Source of the DNA: Paraflavisolibacter caeni
Lineage (GTDB): Bacteria; Bacteroidota; Bacteroidia; Chitinophagales; Chitinophagaceae
Length of the DNA: 64,000 bases
Direction: 5' to 3'
NCBI RefSeq assembly: GCF_025628885.1
Contig: NZ_JAOTIF010000007.1
Location: 62,001 to 126,000, forward strand
The notes under the pieces were generated by a model that worked only from the letters and a program-made list of their open reading frames with translations, was not told where the DNA came from and searched no databases. Shown here in pieces: positions 8,232-17,285 of the stretch; the first letter of the stretch is position 1, and the number at the start of each line of letters is the position of its first letter. The position numbers were made by a program, and so were the translations under genes.

Positions 8232-9698
8232 ATGACTATAACTCCTTTTAGGGGCATTCTTTTTTCATTATGTCTTTTATTTATATTGACCGGTATTCGA
8301 GGTTTCACTCAAAAAGCCACGGGTACTCATACTTCCAATAATTTTCTTTGGGGGGTCGCCACTGCCGCTTACCAGGTAGAAGGTGCGTACCAGGCAGATG
8401 GTAAAGGGGAATCTAAATGGGATTTTTTAACCAATAAAGTGGGCGTTACACAATTTGTCATAGGAGAGAAGCAAACCGGTAATGTAGCAGCTAATATGTA
8501 TGACAGAACCCAATACCTCAAAGACATTCAACTGCTAAAGCAACTGGGTGTGAATGCCTATCGTTTTTCACTGGATTGGAGCCGCATCATTCCAGATGGT
8601 ACAGGAGCAGTAAATGAAAAAGCATTAGCCCATTATGATCGGTTGATCGATGATGTGATTGCTGCAGGACTTGAACCTGTAGTGACCTTGTATCATTTTG
8701 ATTATCCTGTCGCCTTATTGCACAAAGGTGGTTGGGGTAATCCTGATATGATCAAATGGTATACAAATTATGCCTCTGTTGTTTTGAAGCGTTATGGAAA
8801 AAAAGTAAAGAAGTTCATCACGTTTAATGAACCTTACATAGAATTCTATTTAGTGGAGTACATGCTGAATTTGGACCAAAGCAAGGAACCTGCAAATGTT
8901 CGTTATGCAATAGGCATGCAGAAAGCACATCGCCAATTGCTGGCCAATGCTGCAGTTACAAAGATGTATCACAACCTGAACTTAGGTGGCTCCATAGGCA
9001 TAACCCTTAATCTTTCTCCTTGTGTGCCTATGGATGGAAATAATCCTGCTGATGTAAAGGCTACTGTTCTGCAGGATGCCCTGCTGAATAGATTATTTTT
9101 AGATCCCTTGTTCAAAGGAACTTATCCTAAACAGGCTATGGATTCTATCCGCAAGTATGATCCTCAATTTCAACCTTCGGAAGAAGAAATGAATTTGATT
9201 GCAGCGAATAAGCCTGATTTCTTAGGTATTAATTTCTATGCGCCGGCATTTGTAAAATATAATGAACAAGCACCTATGTCCACGAGTTGGATGGATAATA
9301 ACCCTGATTCTGTAAAGGCACATAGTGGTCCTGTACGTCCTGAGTATTTGTACCAGCTTTTGATGCAGTTAAAAAGTGAATATGGCAATCCGGTTACCAT
9401 GATCACAGAAAATGGAGCTGGCTTTGCAGGTGAAGATATCAAGGATGGTAATACAGTAAAAGATTCCTTGCGTGCCGATTACATTAAACGGCATATTGAT
9501 GCAGCTTTAAAGGCAAAAAGGGAAGGAGCCCAACTAAAAGGATATATGGTTTGGAGTGGTTGGGACAACTTTGAGTGGGTGTTTGGCTATTCCAAGCGTT
9601 TTGGAATTATTTATGTTGATTTTACAACCCAGCAACGCACACCAAAACAAAGCTTTTATACTTACCAAAGGATTATCCAACAGGCGCAAGTAAATTGA
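8232..9698 (+). CDS. Secreted GH1 beta-glucosidase
   Basis: A 488-residue family 1 glycoside hydrolase that removes terminal beta-linked glucose (or related sugars) with retention. A signal peptide covers about residues 1-26. The family start FLWGVATAAYQVEGA is at 38-52, the acid/base glutamate is E200 in TFNEP, and the nucleophile is E393 in ITENGAG. The usual YHWDLP motif reads YHFDYP. Export to the periplasm is unusual for many bacterial GH1 enzymes and suggests it acts on glycosides brought in by a TonB receptor. Its first codons (MTITPF) and the bases before the ATG match the receptor genes downstream, placing it in the same regulon. Aryl glucosides are a reasonable but unproven substrate. 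Confidence 0.92.
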   Translation: MTITPFRGILFSLCLLFILTGIRGFTQKATGTHTSNNFLWGVATAAYQVEGAYQADGKGESKWDFLTNKVGVTQFVIGEKQTGNVAANMYDRTQYLKDIQLLKQLGVNAYRFSLDWSRIIPDGTGAVNEKALAHYDRLIDDVIAAGLEPVVTLYHFDYPVALLHKGGWGNPDMIKWYTNYASVVLKRYGKKVKKFITFNEPYIEFYLVEYMLNLDQSKEPANVRYAIGMQKAHRQLLANAAVTKMYHNLNLGGSIGITLNLSPCVPMDGNNPADVKATVLQDALLNRLFLDPLFKGTYPKQAMDSIRKYDPQFQPSEEEMNLIAANKPDFLGINFYAPAFVKYNEQAPMSTSWMDNNPDSVKAHSGPVRPEYLYQLLMQLKSEYGNPVTMITENGAGFAGEDIKDGNTVKDSLRADYIKRHIDAALKAKREGAQLKGYMVWSGWDNFEWVFGYSKRFGIIYVDFTTQQRTPKQSFYTYQRIIQQAQVN

Positions 9699-9799
9699 AA
9701 GCTTTAGGATGGCTATTGCCTTTTAAGTCGATTTCAATGACATATCTAATCAATTGAAAATTTGGTTTTGTTTTCATATGGTCATACGAGCAGTCGTTC

Positions 9800-9829
9800 A
9801 GCCCACTGTTTTTACAGTGGGCTTTTTTT
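9800..9829 (+). terminator. Intrinsic terminator after GH1
   Basis: A perfect 10-bp stem AGCCCACTGT/ACAGTGGGCT (9800-9809, 9814-9823) with a TTTT loop is followed by seven Ts. About 28 bases of upstream flank (from 9771) are also shared with the terminator at 28914. Confidence 0.9.
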
Positions 9830-9891
9830 GTTTTGGTAATAACTGTTTAGATGAACTTAAATTCATAAACGAACATATTTAAGTGCTGCCC

Positions 9892-9899
9892 TACATTTG
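9892..9899 (+). promoter_or_regulatory. Predicted -7 box for ECF sigma gene
   Basis: TACATTTG matches the Bacteroidetes -7 consensus and stands 73 bases before the sigma gene ATG. No clear TTTG -33 element was found at the expected distance. Confidence 0.4.
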
Positions 9900-9972
9900 C
9901 ACTGGTTAAGGATCTATGATCAGATTGTTCTGTTTTCATTAGCTTTAACCCGTAACGATTGCTAAAAAGGCC

Positions 9973-10584
9973 ATGTTATCTTTTCCACCACTTACTGAAA
10001 ATGATGTGATGCTTCGATTTGCCGATGGCGACAGAAAAGCGTTTGAAACTATATATCATCAATATTACTTATCTGTGTTCCGGTTTGCGAAACGGCTGGT
10101 CATTGACAGGGCCGCAGCAGAAGACATTACTACCGAAACCTTTTTAAAGCTTTGGAAAAAACGTAGCGATTTTGCAGATCCCCAAAAGCTTAAGTCCTTT
10201 CTTTTTATTACGGCTAAAAATGCATGTCTCAACCACTTACGAAGCGAAAAGCGGCAGGGACAAAACCAATTAGAGCTTGAAAATGCTTTAGCTGACCAAA
10301 CCGAAACCAACTTCTTGCAACACGAAATTACCGAGTGTGTATATCAATTCCTGTATGAAGAAATTGACAGGTTGCCTCTAAAAATGAAAACCATTCTGAA
10401 ACTTCAACTGGTGGGAATGAAGAACGACGAAATATCTGTCCACATGAACATTGCCGAAAAAACAGTGCGGAATTTAAAGGTGGAGGCCATTAAGCAATTA
10501 CGGGTTGCATTTTTTAAAAAGAACATAGCTGTTTGGGTCTTGGTCTTATATTATTTCAGCAATCATGACCATTTGAAAATATGA
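9973..10584 (+). CDS. ECF RNA polymerase sigma factor
   Basis: A 203-residue sigma-70-family extracytoplasmic-function factor. Region 2 (about residues 25-95) includes AEDITTETFLKLWKKRSDF, and region 4 (about 130-185) contains LPLKMKTILKLQLVGMKNDEI and an HTH. The C-terminal tail is hydrophobic (WVLVLYYF). It lies 82 bases upstream of its FecR-type anti-sigma and ahead of a SusC with an STN domain, the standard trans-envelope arrangement. On substrate binding by SusC the sigma would be released and drive the locus. Bases 10606-10640 between sigma and anti-sigma contain a small hairpin (CACC/GGTG). Confidence 0.93.
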   Translation: MLSFPPLTENDVMLRFADGDRKAFETIYHQYYLSVFRFAKRLVIDRAAAEDITTETFLKLWKKRSDFADPQKLKSFLFITAKNACLNHLRSEKRQGQNQLELENALADQTETNFLQHEITECVYQFLYEEIDRLPLKMKTILKLQLVGMKNDEISVHMNIAEKTVRNLKVEAIKQLRVAFFKKNIAVWVLVLYYFSNHDHLKI

Positions 10585-10666
10585 CAGAATTGTCAGGCAA
10601 AAAAAAGTAAAATAAATCGGGACAAAATACCACCTGCGGTGTTATTAACATATTACAAGCATAGAA

Positions 10667-11833
10667 ATGACGAATGAAAGAATTACAGGGTTGATTATCA
10701 AACATCTTGAAGGGCAACTTACAGAGGCTGAAGAAAATGAGCTTGAGGGCTGGATGAACCAATCGGAGCATAACAGGCAGATTGCAGAAGAGTTTTTGGA
10801 TGATAATAAGTTGAAAGAAGGATTGCAGGATGTTTTGAGTAAAAAAACAGTCTGGGCCAGGCTGGAACAAGAAACGGGCGAAACAAAGGTAATACCGATG
10901 CAAGGCAAATGGAGCAGGTGGGTTGCCGCAGCAGCTATAGTGTTATTAATGGGTGCAGGTGTGTTTTATATGAAATTTCGGCAGACACAAAGCAATACAC
11001 CTATTGCTATTGAAAAACCAAAAAAGCAAAATGATGTAGCGCCGCCTCATTCGGTTGATGCCGTTATTATACTTTCCAATGGACAAAAAATTATTTTAGA
11101 CAGTGCAGGTAACGGTACTATGGCCATGCAGGAAAGTGTAAACGTAGTAAAATTAGCCGATGGGCAGATAGCCTATAATGGTACAAGTCATGAAATGGTG
11201 TATAATACCCTGGTTAATCCCAGGGGAAGCAAGGTAGTAAGTCTTACTTTATCGGATGGAACTAAGGTTTGGCTAAACAATGAAAGTTCTTTGCATTATC
11301 CTATAGCCTTTGCAGGTGGTGAACGTATGGTTGAAGTAAGCGGTGAAGCTTATTTTGAAGTGGCTCATGATGCGTCAAAACCTTTTCTTGTAAAGAAAGG
11401 TGATATGCAGGTACAGGTACTGGGTACACATTTTAATGTAAATGCCTTTGAGGATGAGTCACATATTAAAGTAACCTTGTTACAGGGATCTGTGAAAGTA
11501 AAAAATAAAAACAGCACACAACTGCTTATGCCGGGACAGCAGGCGCAATTAAATAAAAAGGGACAAATACAACTGGATAAAGATGCAGATGTAGAGCAGG
11601 TAATGGCCTGGAAAAATGGTTTGTTCAATTTCAGCAGCCTGCCTATACAAAGCATCATGCATCAAATTTCAAGATGGTATGATGTAGAAGTTGTTTACGA
11701 AGGCAAAATAAGTACAGAGCATTTTTCTGGTATTGTAAGCAGGAACGACAATATCTCAGAAGTGCTAAAGATGATGCAACTGGCAGGTATAAAATTTAAG
11801 ATTGAAGCAAAAAGGATTGTAGTAATGCAATAA
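10667..11833 (+). CDS. FecR-family anti-sigma factor (DUF4974)
   Basis: A 388-residue inner-membrane protein. The cytoplasmic N-terminus (1-80) would bind the ECF sigma, the membrane helix is at about 84-102 (WVAAAAIVLLMGAGVFYMKF), and the periplasmic FecR domain is at about 190-285, with the recognisable GEAYFEVAHDASKPFLVKKG. A C-terminal DUF4974 domain (about 315-388, SIMHQISRWYDVEVVYEGKI) normally contacts the STN domain of the partner SusC. It is the middle link in signalling from SusC to sigma. Confidence 0.93.
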   Translation: MTNERITGLIIKHLEGQLTEAEENELEGWMNQSEHNRQIAEEFLDDNKLKEGLQDVLSKKTVWARLEQETGETKVIPMQGKWSRWVAAAAIVLLMGAGVFYMKFRQTQSNTPIAIEKPKKQNDVAPPHSVDAVIILSNGQKIILDSAGNGTMAMQESVNVVKLADGQIAYNGTSHEMVYNTLVNPRGSKVVSLTLSDGTKVWLNNESSLHYPIAFAGGERMVEVSGEAYFEVAHDASKPFLVKKGDMQVQVLGTHFNVNAFEDESHIKVTLLQGSVKVKNKNSTQLLMPGQQAQLNKKGQIQLDKDADVEQVMAWKNGLFNFSSLPIQSIMHQISRWYDVEVVYEGKISTEHFSGIVSRNDNISEVLKMMQLAGIKFKIEAKRIVVMQ

Positions 11834-11905
11834 TAAAAAAACGGTTAACACAAAAGAAAACCGCCCCGTGTACCAGACGGGACGGCAAGTAGCTTGGGCT
11901 AACCC

Positions 11906-11924
11906 TTTCCGAATATTTCGGAAA
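11906..11924. promoter_or_regulatory. Palindrome upstream of susC
   Basis: TTTCCGAA-TAT-TTCGGAAA is a perfect 8-bp inverted repeat 54 bases before the SusC ATG. Two weaker dyads precede it (CCCGT/ACGGG near 11866-11882). No T-run follows, so an operator or a leader hairpin is more likely than a terminator. Confidence 0.35.
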
Positions 11925-11977
11925 ATAAACAAATCTGTATCGGACCGCTTATTGTTTAACCCAAACAAAACAAAGTT

Positions 11978-14900
11978 ATGCATTTAAAAGTGTATTATTT
12001 TCTCCATCGGAAAAGGAGAGTCATTCCCAAAACGCTGTTGATTTTGAAATTGACTACCATCTTTTTATTAGGTGCCTGCTTGCAGGTTAGTGCCAATGGT
12101 TTTGGCCAGAACGTAACGCTTTCTGAAAAGAATGCCTCTTTAAAAGAGATATTTAAAGAAATAAACCGGCAAACCGGGTATAGGTTTTTTTTCAGAGATG
12201 AGTTAATGGACCAGGCAGGTAAAGTAGATGTACATGTTTCAAATACTTCGTTTGAAGAAGTATTGAAAATCTGTTTTAAGAATCTTCCTTTTGGATATAC
12301 GATCACAAAAAATACAATTGTTGTAACACCAATAGAATTGAAAGCAACAGAGTTGCCTGCTACTCCTCCTCCAATTGAAGTAAAAGGTGTTATTACAGAT
12401 AATAACGGTAAGCTCCTGGCAGGTGCTTCTGTAAAACTAAAGGGCACCGGCAAAGGAACATCAACTGATGAAAATGGAAATTTTACGCTTCAAATTCCGG
12501 ATGAAGGCGGCAGGTTGGTAATTTCCTATATAGGGTATGAGGACTATGAAATTCCCGTTTTAAAATCCGGTTCATTAAAAATTGCCCTGAAGCTGTCAGA
12601 AAAAGTAGAAGAAGCTTTGGTTGTAGTGGCCTACGGCGCACAAAAAAAAGCAAGTCTTACCGGAGCAGTGTCTACTGTTAGTTCCAAAACATTCGAGGAT
12701 CGGCCAGTAACCAGTGTAACGAATGCCTTACAGGGAACTATGGCTGGTGTTACGGTAACCACTACCAACGGTCAACCTGGAAGAGATGCAGGTACTATTC
12801 GTATACGCGGTATTGGCACCTTAAGCAATAGTAGTCCAATGGTGGTTGTAGATGGAATTATAGCTTCCATGAGTGAAGTCAATCCAAATGATATTGGGAG
12901 TTTGTCTGTATTGAAGGACGCTGCCTCAGCAGCCATCTATGGTTCCCGGGCTGCTAACGGAGTGGTGTTGATCACTACCAAAAAAGGTAAAAAAGGGCAG
13001 GCGCAGGTGCATTACGAAACTTATTTAGGAAAACAGAGTGTGAACCGCCTGCCCGATTTTCTGCCTTCCTGGCAACAAGCCTTGTTGTATAATGAAGCCT
13101 TAAAGAATGAAGGCAAGACGCTGAAATGGACCGATGCTGATATTGAAAAATTTAAAAATGGTACTGATCCCACACGTCCCAATACCGATTGGCTGGATCT
13201 GCTCTATACCGAACCCGGCTTGCAGCAAAACCATTACGTTGGTGTGAGCGGCGGCGATGCCAATACCCAGTATATGGCTTCTTTGGGCTATTTCAACCAG
13301 GATGGGAATGTAAAAGGAACCAATTATAAAAAATATTCAACTCGTATTAATGTTAATTCCCAAATCAACAAGAAATTTAGTGTAAGCGCGAACCTGGCAT
13401 ATCAGCATACTCCCTTTAGTGAGCCAGTTAGCACTTATGCCACCAGTTTTTCTCAATTGATCAGGCAATTTAACAGGCTATCTAATACAGTACCTTACAA
13501 ATATCCAAATGGTGCTTATGGCTATGTAGCAGATGGTAGTCCAATGGCATGGTTAGAATCGGGGTCTTTCAATAAAAATAAGGGTGATATACTTACCTCC
13601 AATTTTGGTCTTGATTGGGAAATACTAGAAGATCTCCATCTCAGACCGGCGTTTGGATACCGTTTAAGCACAAATCAGCGCCAGCAATTTGTAAAAGACA
13701 TCCAATACTACAGCGGGACCAATGGTGCACCAACCAAGTATCAAGGCCCCAACAACCTGACTCAGTCCTCGGACAAATCAACCTATACCAATTTGCAGGC
13801 TGTTGCGGAGTATCAAAAAACTCTGGCAATGGATCACCATTTCAAATTGTTGCTGGGTGCTTCCCAAGAATATCAGCTTTATAACTATCTCTATGCCTAT
13901 CGCCAGGGATTTTTAAACAATGTTCTTACCGAGATCAATGTGGCACCAAAAGATGGCCAGCAAAATGAGGGCTATTCCAACGATTGGGCCCTGCAATCAT
14001 ATTTTGGCCGGTTCAATTATGATTTCAAAGGGCGTTATTTGCTGGAAGCTAATTTAAGAAGAGACGGATCTTCCAGATTTGCTAAGGATAATCAATGGGG
14101 ACTTTTCCCCTCTCTATCCGCCGGCTGGAATATTTCAAAAGAAAAGTTTTTTGAGCGTTATCTAAGTCGTGTCAACTCCCTGAAACTGCGCGGCTCATGG
14201 GGGAGATTGGGAAATCAAAGCGTTGTAGGCAACTATCCCGCCATTGCAACGATAAGCCCTGGACAGAATTATTCGTTTAATCAAACCCTGGCTTCCGGGA
14301 TTGCGCCAACTGCAGGGGCCAATGCCGACATTACCTGGGAGTCCACCACAACTGCAGGAGTAGGATTAGATGCCACTTTTTTGAGTAATAAATTAGATTT
14401 TACGGCTGATTATTTTTCCAGGAATACTTCTGATATTTTATTATTGTTACCCATAGGCGCTGTGTATGGTTTGTCAGCTCCTTATCAAAATGCCGGGTCA
14501 GTGTCCAATAAAGGCTGGGAGTTTTCTGCAAAATATAGGAATCAGGTGAAAGCCGTTTCCTACGATGTGGCTGCCAACGTTTCATTCATTACAAATAAAA
14601 TTACAGATCTGAAGGGGAGCGGCCCTTATATTTCCGGCGGCACTTTCCAGGATGTAGGATTCCCTATTAATTCTCTGTACGGTTATATCTGTGACGGTAT
14701 TTTTCAAACTCAGGCTGAAGTTGATGCACATGCGAAGCAAAGCGGAGGCAAGATTGGACCTGGAGACTTGAAATACCGGGATTTAAGCGGACCCGATGGT
14801 AAGCCGGATGGAATTATTGACGGCATGGACAGAACCTTTTTGGGAACTTATTTTCCTAAAACCACTTTCGGGTTAACCTTTGGTGCCCAATGGAAAGGAG

Positions 14901-15337
14901 TTGAGCTCTCCTTATTTCTTCAAGGTGCTGCTGGCGTAAAAGCAGCAGGAGGCAATTTGATAGGAGGCGTGGGGCCAGATGTTGATAAACCTACATCGGT
15001 TTTTTGGGACCGATGGACACCTGAGCATCCTTCTGCCACCTTCCCCCGGTTGTGGTACAGTTATAAACAGAACAACCCTACCGGTACACCTTCTTCTTTC
15101 TGGGTAAAGGATGCTTCCTATTTGCGTCTGAAGAATTTAATGGTAGCCTACAATTTGCCTGTTGCCATAATTAAAAAAGCAGGTCTTAAGAATGTAAAAG
15201 TGTACTATAGTGGCCAGAATCTTGTAACCCTCACCAAGTTTTACAAATGGATAGATCCTGAAATAGGCTCTACCGGCAGCGTTTACAATTATCCCCAGGT
15301 GATCGTAAATACGGTAGGTCTTAATATCAATTTCTAA
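11978..15337 (+). CDS. SusC/RagA TonB-linked outer-membrane glycan transporter with STN domain
   Basis: A 1119-residue outer-membrane importer. After the signal sequence there is an STN domain (about residues 45-118, LKEIFKEINRQTGYRFFFRD), a CarboxypepD_reg-like domain (about 134-215), the TonB box region and a plug beginning VVVAYGAQKKASLTGAV, which is a SusC signature, then the barrel ending in VGLNINF. The STN domain is the part that signals to FecR, matching the sigma/anti-sigma genes upstream. SusD follows after 38 bases. Together they form the bipartite transporter that takes oligosaccharides into the periplasm. Confidence 0.96.
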   Translation: MHLKVYYFLHRKRRVIPKTLLILKLTTIFLLGACLQVSANGFGQNVTLSEKNASLKEIFKEINRQTGYRFFFRDELMDQAGKVDVHVSNTSFEEVLKICFKNLPFGYTITKNTIVVTPIELKATELPATPPPIEVKGVITDNNGKLLAGASVKLKGTGKGTSTDENGNFTLQIPDEGGRLVISYIGYEDYEIPVLKSGSLKIALKLSEKVEEALVVVAYGAQKKASLTGAVSTVSSKTFEDRPVTSVTNALQGTMAGVTVTTTNGQPGRDAGTIRIRGIGTLSNSSPMVVVDGIIASMSEVNPNDIGSLSVLKDAASAAIYGSRAANGVVLITTKKGKKGQAQVHYETYLGKQSVNRLPDFLPSWQQALLYNEALKNEGKTLKWTDADIEKFKNGTDPTRPNTDWLDLLYTEPGLQQNHYVGVSGGDANTQYMASLGYFNQDGNVKGTNYKKYSTRINVNSQINKKFSVSANLAYQHTPFSEPVSTYATSFSQLIRQFNRLSNTVPYKYPNGAYGYVADGSPMAWLESGSFNKNKGDILTSNFGLDWEILEDLHLRPAFGYRLSTNQRQQFVKDIQYYSGTNGAPTKYQGPNNLTQSSDKSTYTNLQAVAEYQKTLAMDHHFKLLLGASQEYQLYNYLYAYRQGFLNNVLTEINVAPKDGQQNEGYSNDWALQSYFGRFNYDFKGRYLLEANLRRDGSSRFAKDNQWGLFPSLSAGWNISKEKFFERYLSRVNSLKLRGSWGRLGNQSVVGNYPAIATISPGQNYSFNQTLASGIAPTAGANADITWESTTTAGVGLDATFLSNKLDFTADYFSRNTSDILLLLPIGAVYGLSAPYQNAGSVSNKGWEFSAKYRNQVKAVSYDVAANVSFITNKITDLKGSGPYISGGTFQDVGFPINSLYGYICDGIFQTQAEVDAHAKQSGGKIGPGDLKYRDLSGPDGKPDGIIDGMDRTFLGTYFPKTTFGLTFGAQWKGVELSLFLQGAAGVKAAGGNLIGGVGPDVDKPTSVFWDRWTPEHPSATFPRLWYSYKQNNPTGTPSSFWVKDASYLRLKNLMVAYNLPVAIIKKAGLKNVKVYYSGQNLVTLTKFYKWIDPEIGSTGSVYNYPQVIVNTVGLNINF

Positions 15338-15375
15338 TCAGCATTTTAAATCAGGATTTAACTAAAAAGACAATC

Positions 15376-16971
15376 ATGAAATATCTATATATCATTACTT
15401 GTTTTGTAGCTATTTTTTTAAGCGGTTGCAAAAAAGATTTTCTTGAAAGAAGCCCAAGGGATGCTTATAGTAACAGTTCACTATGGACTTCAAAAAATGA
15501 CGTTACCGCAGCGTTGAATGCATGCTACAGCGGTTGGGAATACGGCGATAATGTTGTATACAACGATTGTATGACCGATATTGCTTATGACCAGTTTCCT
15601 TGGGAAGGATATGAAACTTTAGCCTCCGGATATGCTACACCCAATGATGTGGGAATCGGAAGATGGGACTTTAAAACGGTACAACGGTGCAACTGGTTTT
15701 TAGATAATGTTGATAAGACACCTTCAACTGCCGTGGCCGATCCACTGAAAGCAAGAATGAAAGGTGAAGCCCGTTTTTTGAGAGCCTATCAGTATTTTAT
15801 CATGAGCCAGAATTATGGAGATGTTCCATTGATTTTGCATGAACTGAAACCATCTGAGGCCAATACCGTGTCAAAGGCTTCTAAAGCATCGGTCATAAAA
15901 TTTATTTTGGATGAATTAACAGCCATTGCAGCAGACCTCCCCATCAGCTATTCCGGCACAGACGTTGGCCGGATTACAAGGGGCGCTGCCCTTGGACTAA
16001 AAGCAAGAGTGGAGCTTTATAATGAAAAATGGGCAGATTGTATTGCTACCTGCCAGCAGCTAATGGCGCCTCCTTTCACCTATAAATTATTCCCTAATTA
16101 TGCTGAGCTATTCCGTCCAGGTAATGCCAATAATGAGGAAGTAATTTTGGATGTACAATATTTAAAGGACGACAATTCTGCCTGGGTTTTGCAGGCGGTT
16201 GCGCCAAACTCGCAAGGAGGATGGAGCTCTATTGTTCCAACGCAAAAGCTTGTGGATGCTTACGAAACTATTAATGGTAAAACCATCCAGGAAGATCAAT
16301 CTTATGACCCAATGCAGCCATATAAAAATCGAGATCCGCGTCTCGATGCCTCTATTATCAGGCCGGGTACAATGTATGAAGGCTCCTATTTTGACCCCTA
16401 CGATGGAACCGATTATTACAAAAACAACAACTGTTCACCCACCGGATATAATGTGAGGAAATTTGTTTCGCAACTCGATGACTTCCGGAATACCGAGTTT
16501 GGAACTGATATTGATAACACTGGCCTAAACTTCATTGTAATGAGGTATGCTGAAATTTTATTATCGTATGCAGAAGCAAAAATCGAAGCTGGCCAGATAG
16601 ACGCATCAGTATACGATGCCATCAATAAGGTAAGAAAAAGAGCAGGTATGCCGGATGTGGATGAGACTGTTTATAATTCCTTGGCGAAACTTCGTACTTT
16701 GATCAGAAGGGAAAGGACAGTGGAATTGGCATTGGAAGGGCTTCGCTGGTTCGATATTCAGCGTTGGAAAATTGGAGAACAGGTAATGCCGGGAATAGTG
16801 CAGGGAGCCTTGCTGGGCAGTGTTAACTCTTCTAATGGAGCACTAACGCTAACATCCAACCGAATAAGCCCTGTAGCGGAACGTACATTCAGTTCCAAAA
16901 ATTATTTGTTTCCTATACCACAAAAGGAAATGGATTTAAATAAAAATCTTAAGCAAAACGATGGTTATTAG
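15376..16971 (+). CDS. SusD/RagB surface glycan-binding lipoprotein
   Basis: A 531-residue lipoprotein with lipobox FLSGC (Cys18). The SusD fold is visible as the TPR-rich N-terminal half (RFLRAYQYFIMSQNYGDVPLI), the segment MRYAEILLSYAEA and the closing block RRERTVELALEGLRWFDIQRW with the terminal YLFPIPQKEMDLNKNLKQN. It caps the SusC barrel and selects glycan at the cell surface. It is co-transcribed with susC, and an intrinsic terminator follows 63 bases later. Confidence 0.96.
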   Translation: MKYLYIITCFVAIFLSGCKKDFLERSPRDAYSNSSLWTSKNDVTAALNACYSGWEYGDNVVYNDCMTDIAYDQFPWEGYETLASGYATPNDVGIGRWDFKTVQRCNWFLDNVDKTPSTAVADPLKARMKGEARFLRAYQYFIMSQNYGDVPLILHELKPSEANTVSKASKASVIKFILDELTAIAADLPISYSGTDVGRITRGAALGLKARVELYNEKWADCIATCQQLMAPPFTYKLFPNYAELFRPGNANNEEVILDVQYLKDDNSAWVLQAVAPNSQGGWSSIVPTQKLVDAYETINGKTIQEDQSYDPMQPYKNRDPRLDASIIRPGTMYEGSYFDPYDGTDYYKNNNCSPTGYNVRKFVSQLDDFRNTEFGTDIDNTGLNFIVMRYAEILLSYAEAKIEAGQIDASVYDAINKVRKRAGMPDVDETVYNSLAKLRTLIRRERTVELALEGLRWFDIQRWKIGEQVMPGIVQGALLGSVNSSNGALTLTSNRISPVAERTFSSKNYLFPIPQKEMDLNKNLKQNDGY

Positions 16972-17033
16972 TTTCATTTAGACGGAGGCTGTTTACTCAT
17001 ATAAGCATAGAATAATGTGATAACAGTTCGTAC

Positions 17034-17076
17034 AGGGAGTAAGTTTTCTTACTCCCTCTTTCTTACTCTTTTTCAA
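17034..17076 (+). terminator. Intrinsic terminator after susD
   Basis: A perfect 10-bp stem AGGGAGTAAG/CTTACTCCCT (17034-17043, 17048-17057) with a TTTT loop is followed by a pyrimidine-rich T tract. It would reduce transcription into the enzyme genes relative to susCD. The rest of the 314-base gap 16972-17285 holds a possible 43-codon frame at 17107-17238 with no recognisable features, which I do not call as a gene. Confidence 0.8.
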
Positions 17077-17285
17077 ATTGTACCACGTATTTATTATCAG
17101 CTAGTAATGAAAATATTAAGTGGGCAAATCTCGACTGGAACTGGTATTAGTCAATTGAAATTGTTATGGATTGAAATTGCGCAAACGATTGAAATAATAA
17201 AGAAGGGCGTTGGTGATTATTTTTATGAAGATGAGTAAATTCTGGTCAATAAAATAATAGACTTTAATATTTTCAAACTATCAAA

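Noticed and set aside
17017-17238. 73-codon reading frame between susD and GH35
   Set aside because: Its first third overlaps a strong intrinsic terminator, the product has no recognisable feature, and the shorter version from 17107 is only 43 codons. Treated as non-coding.
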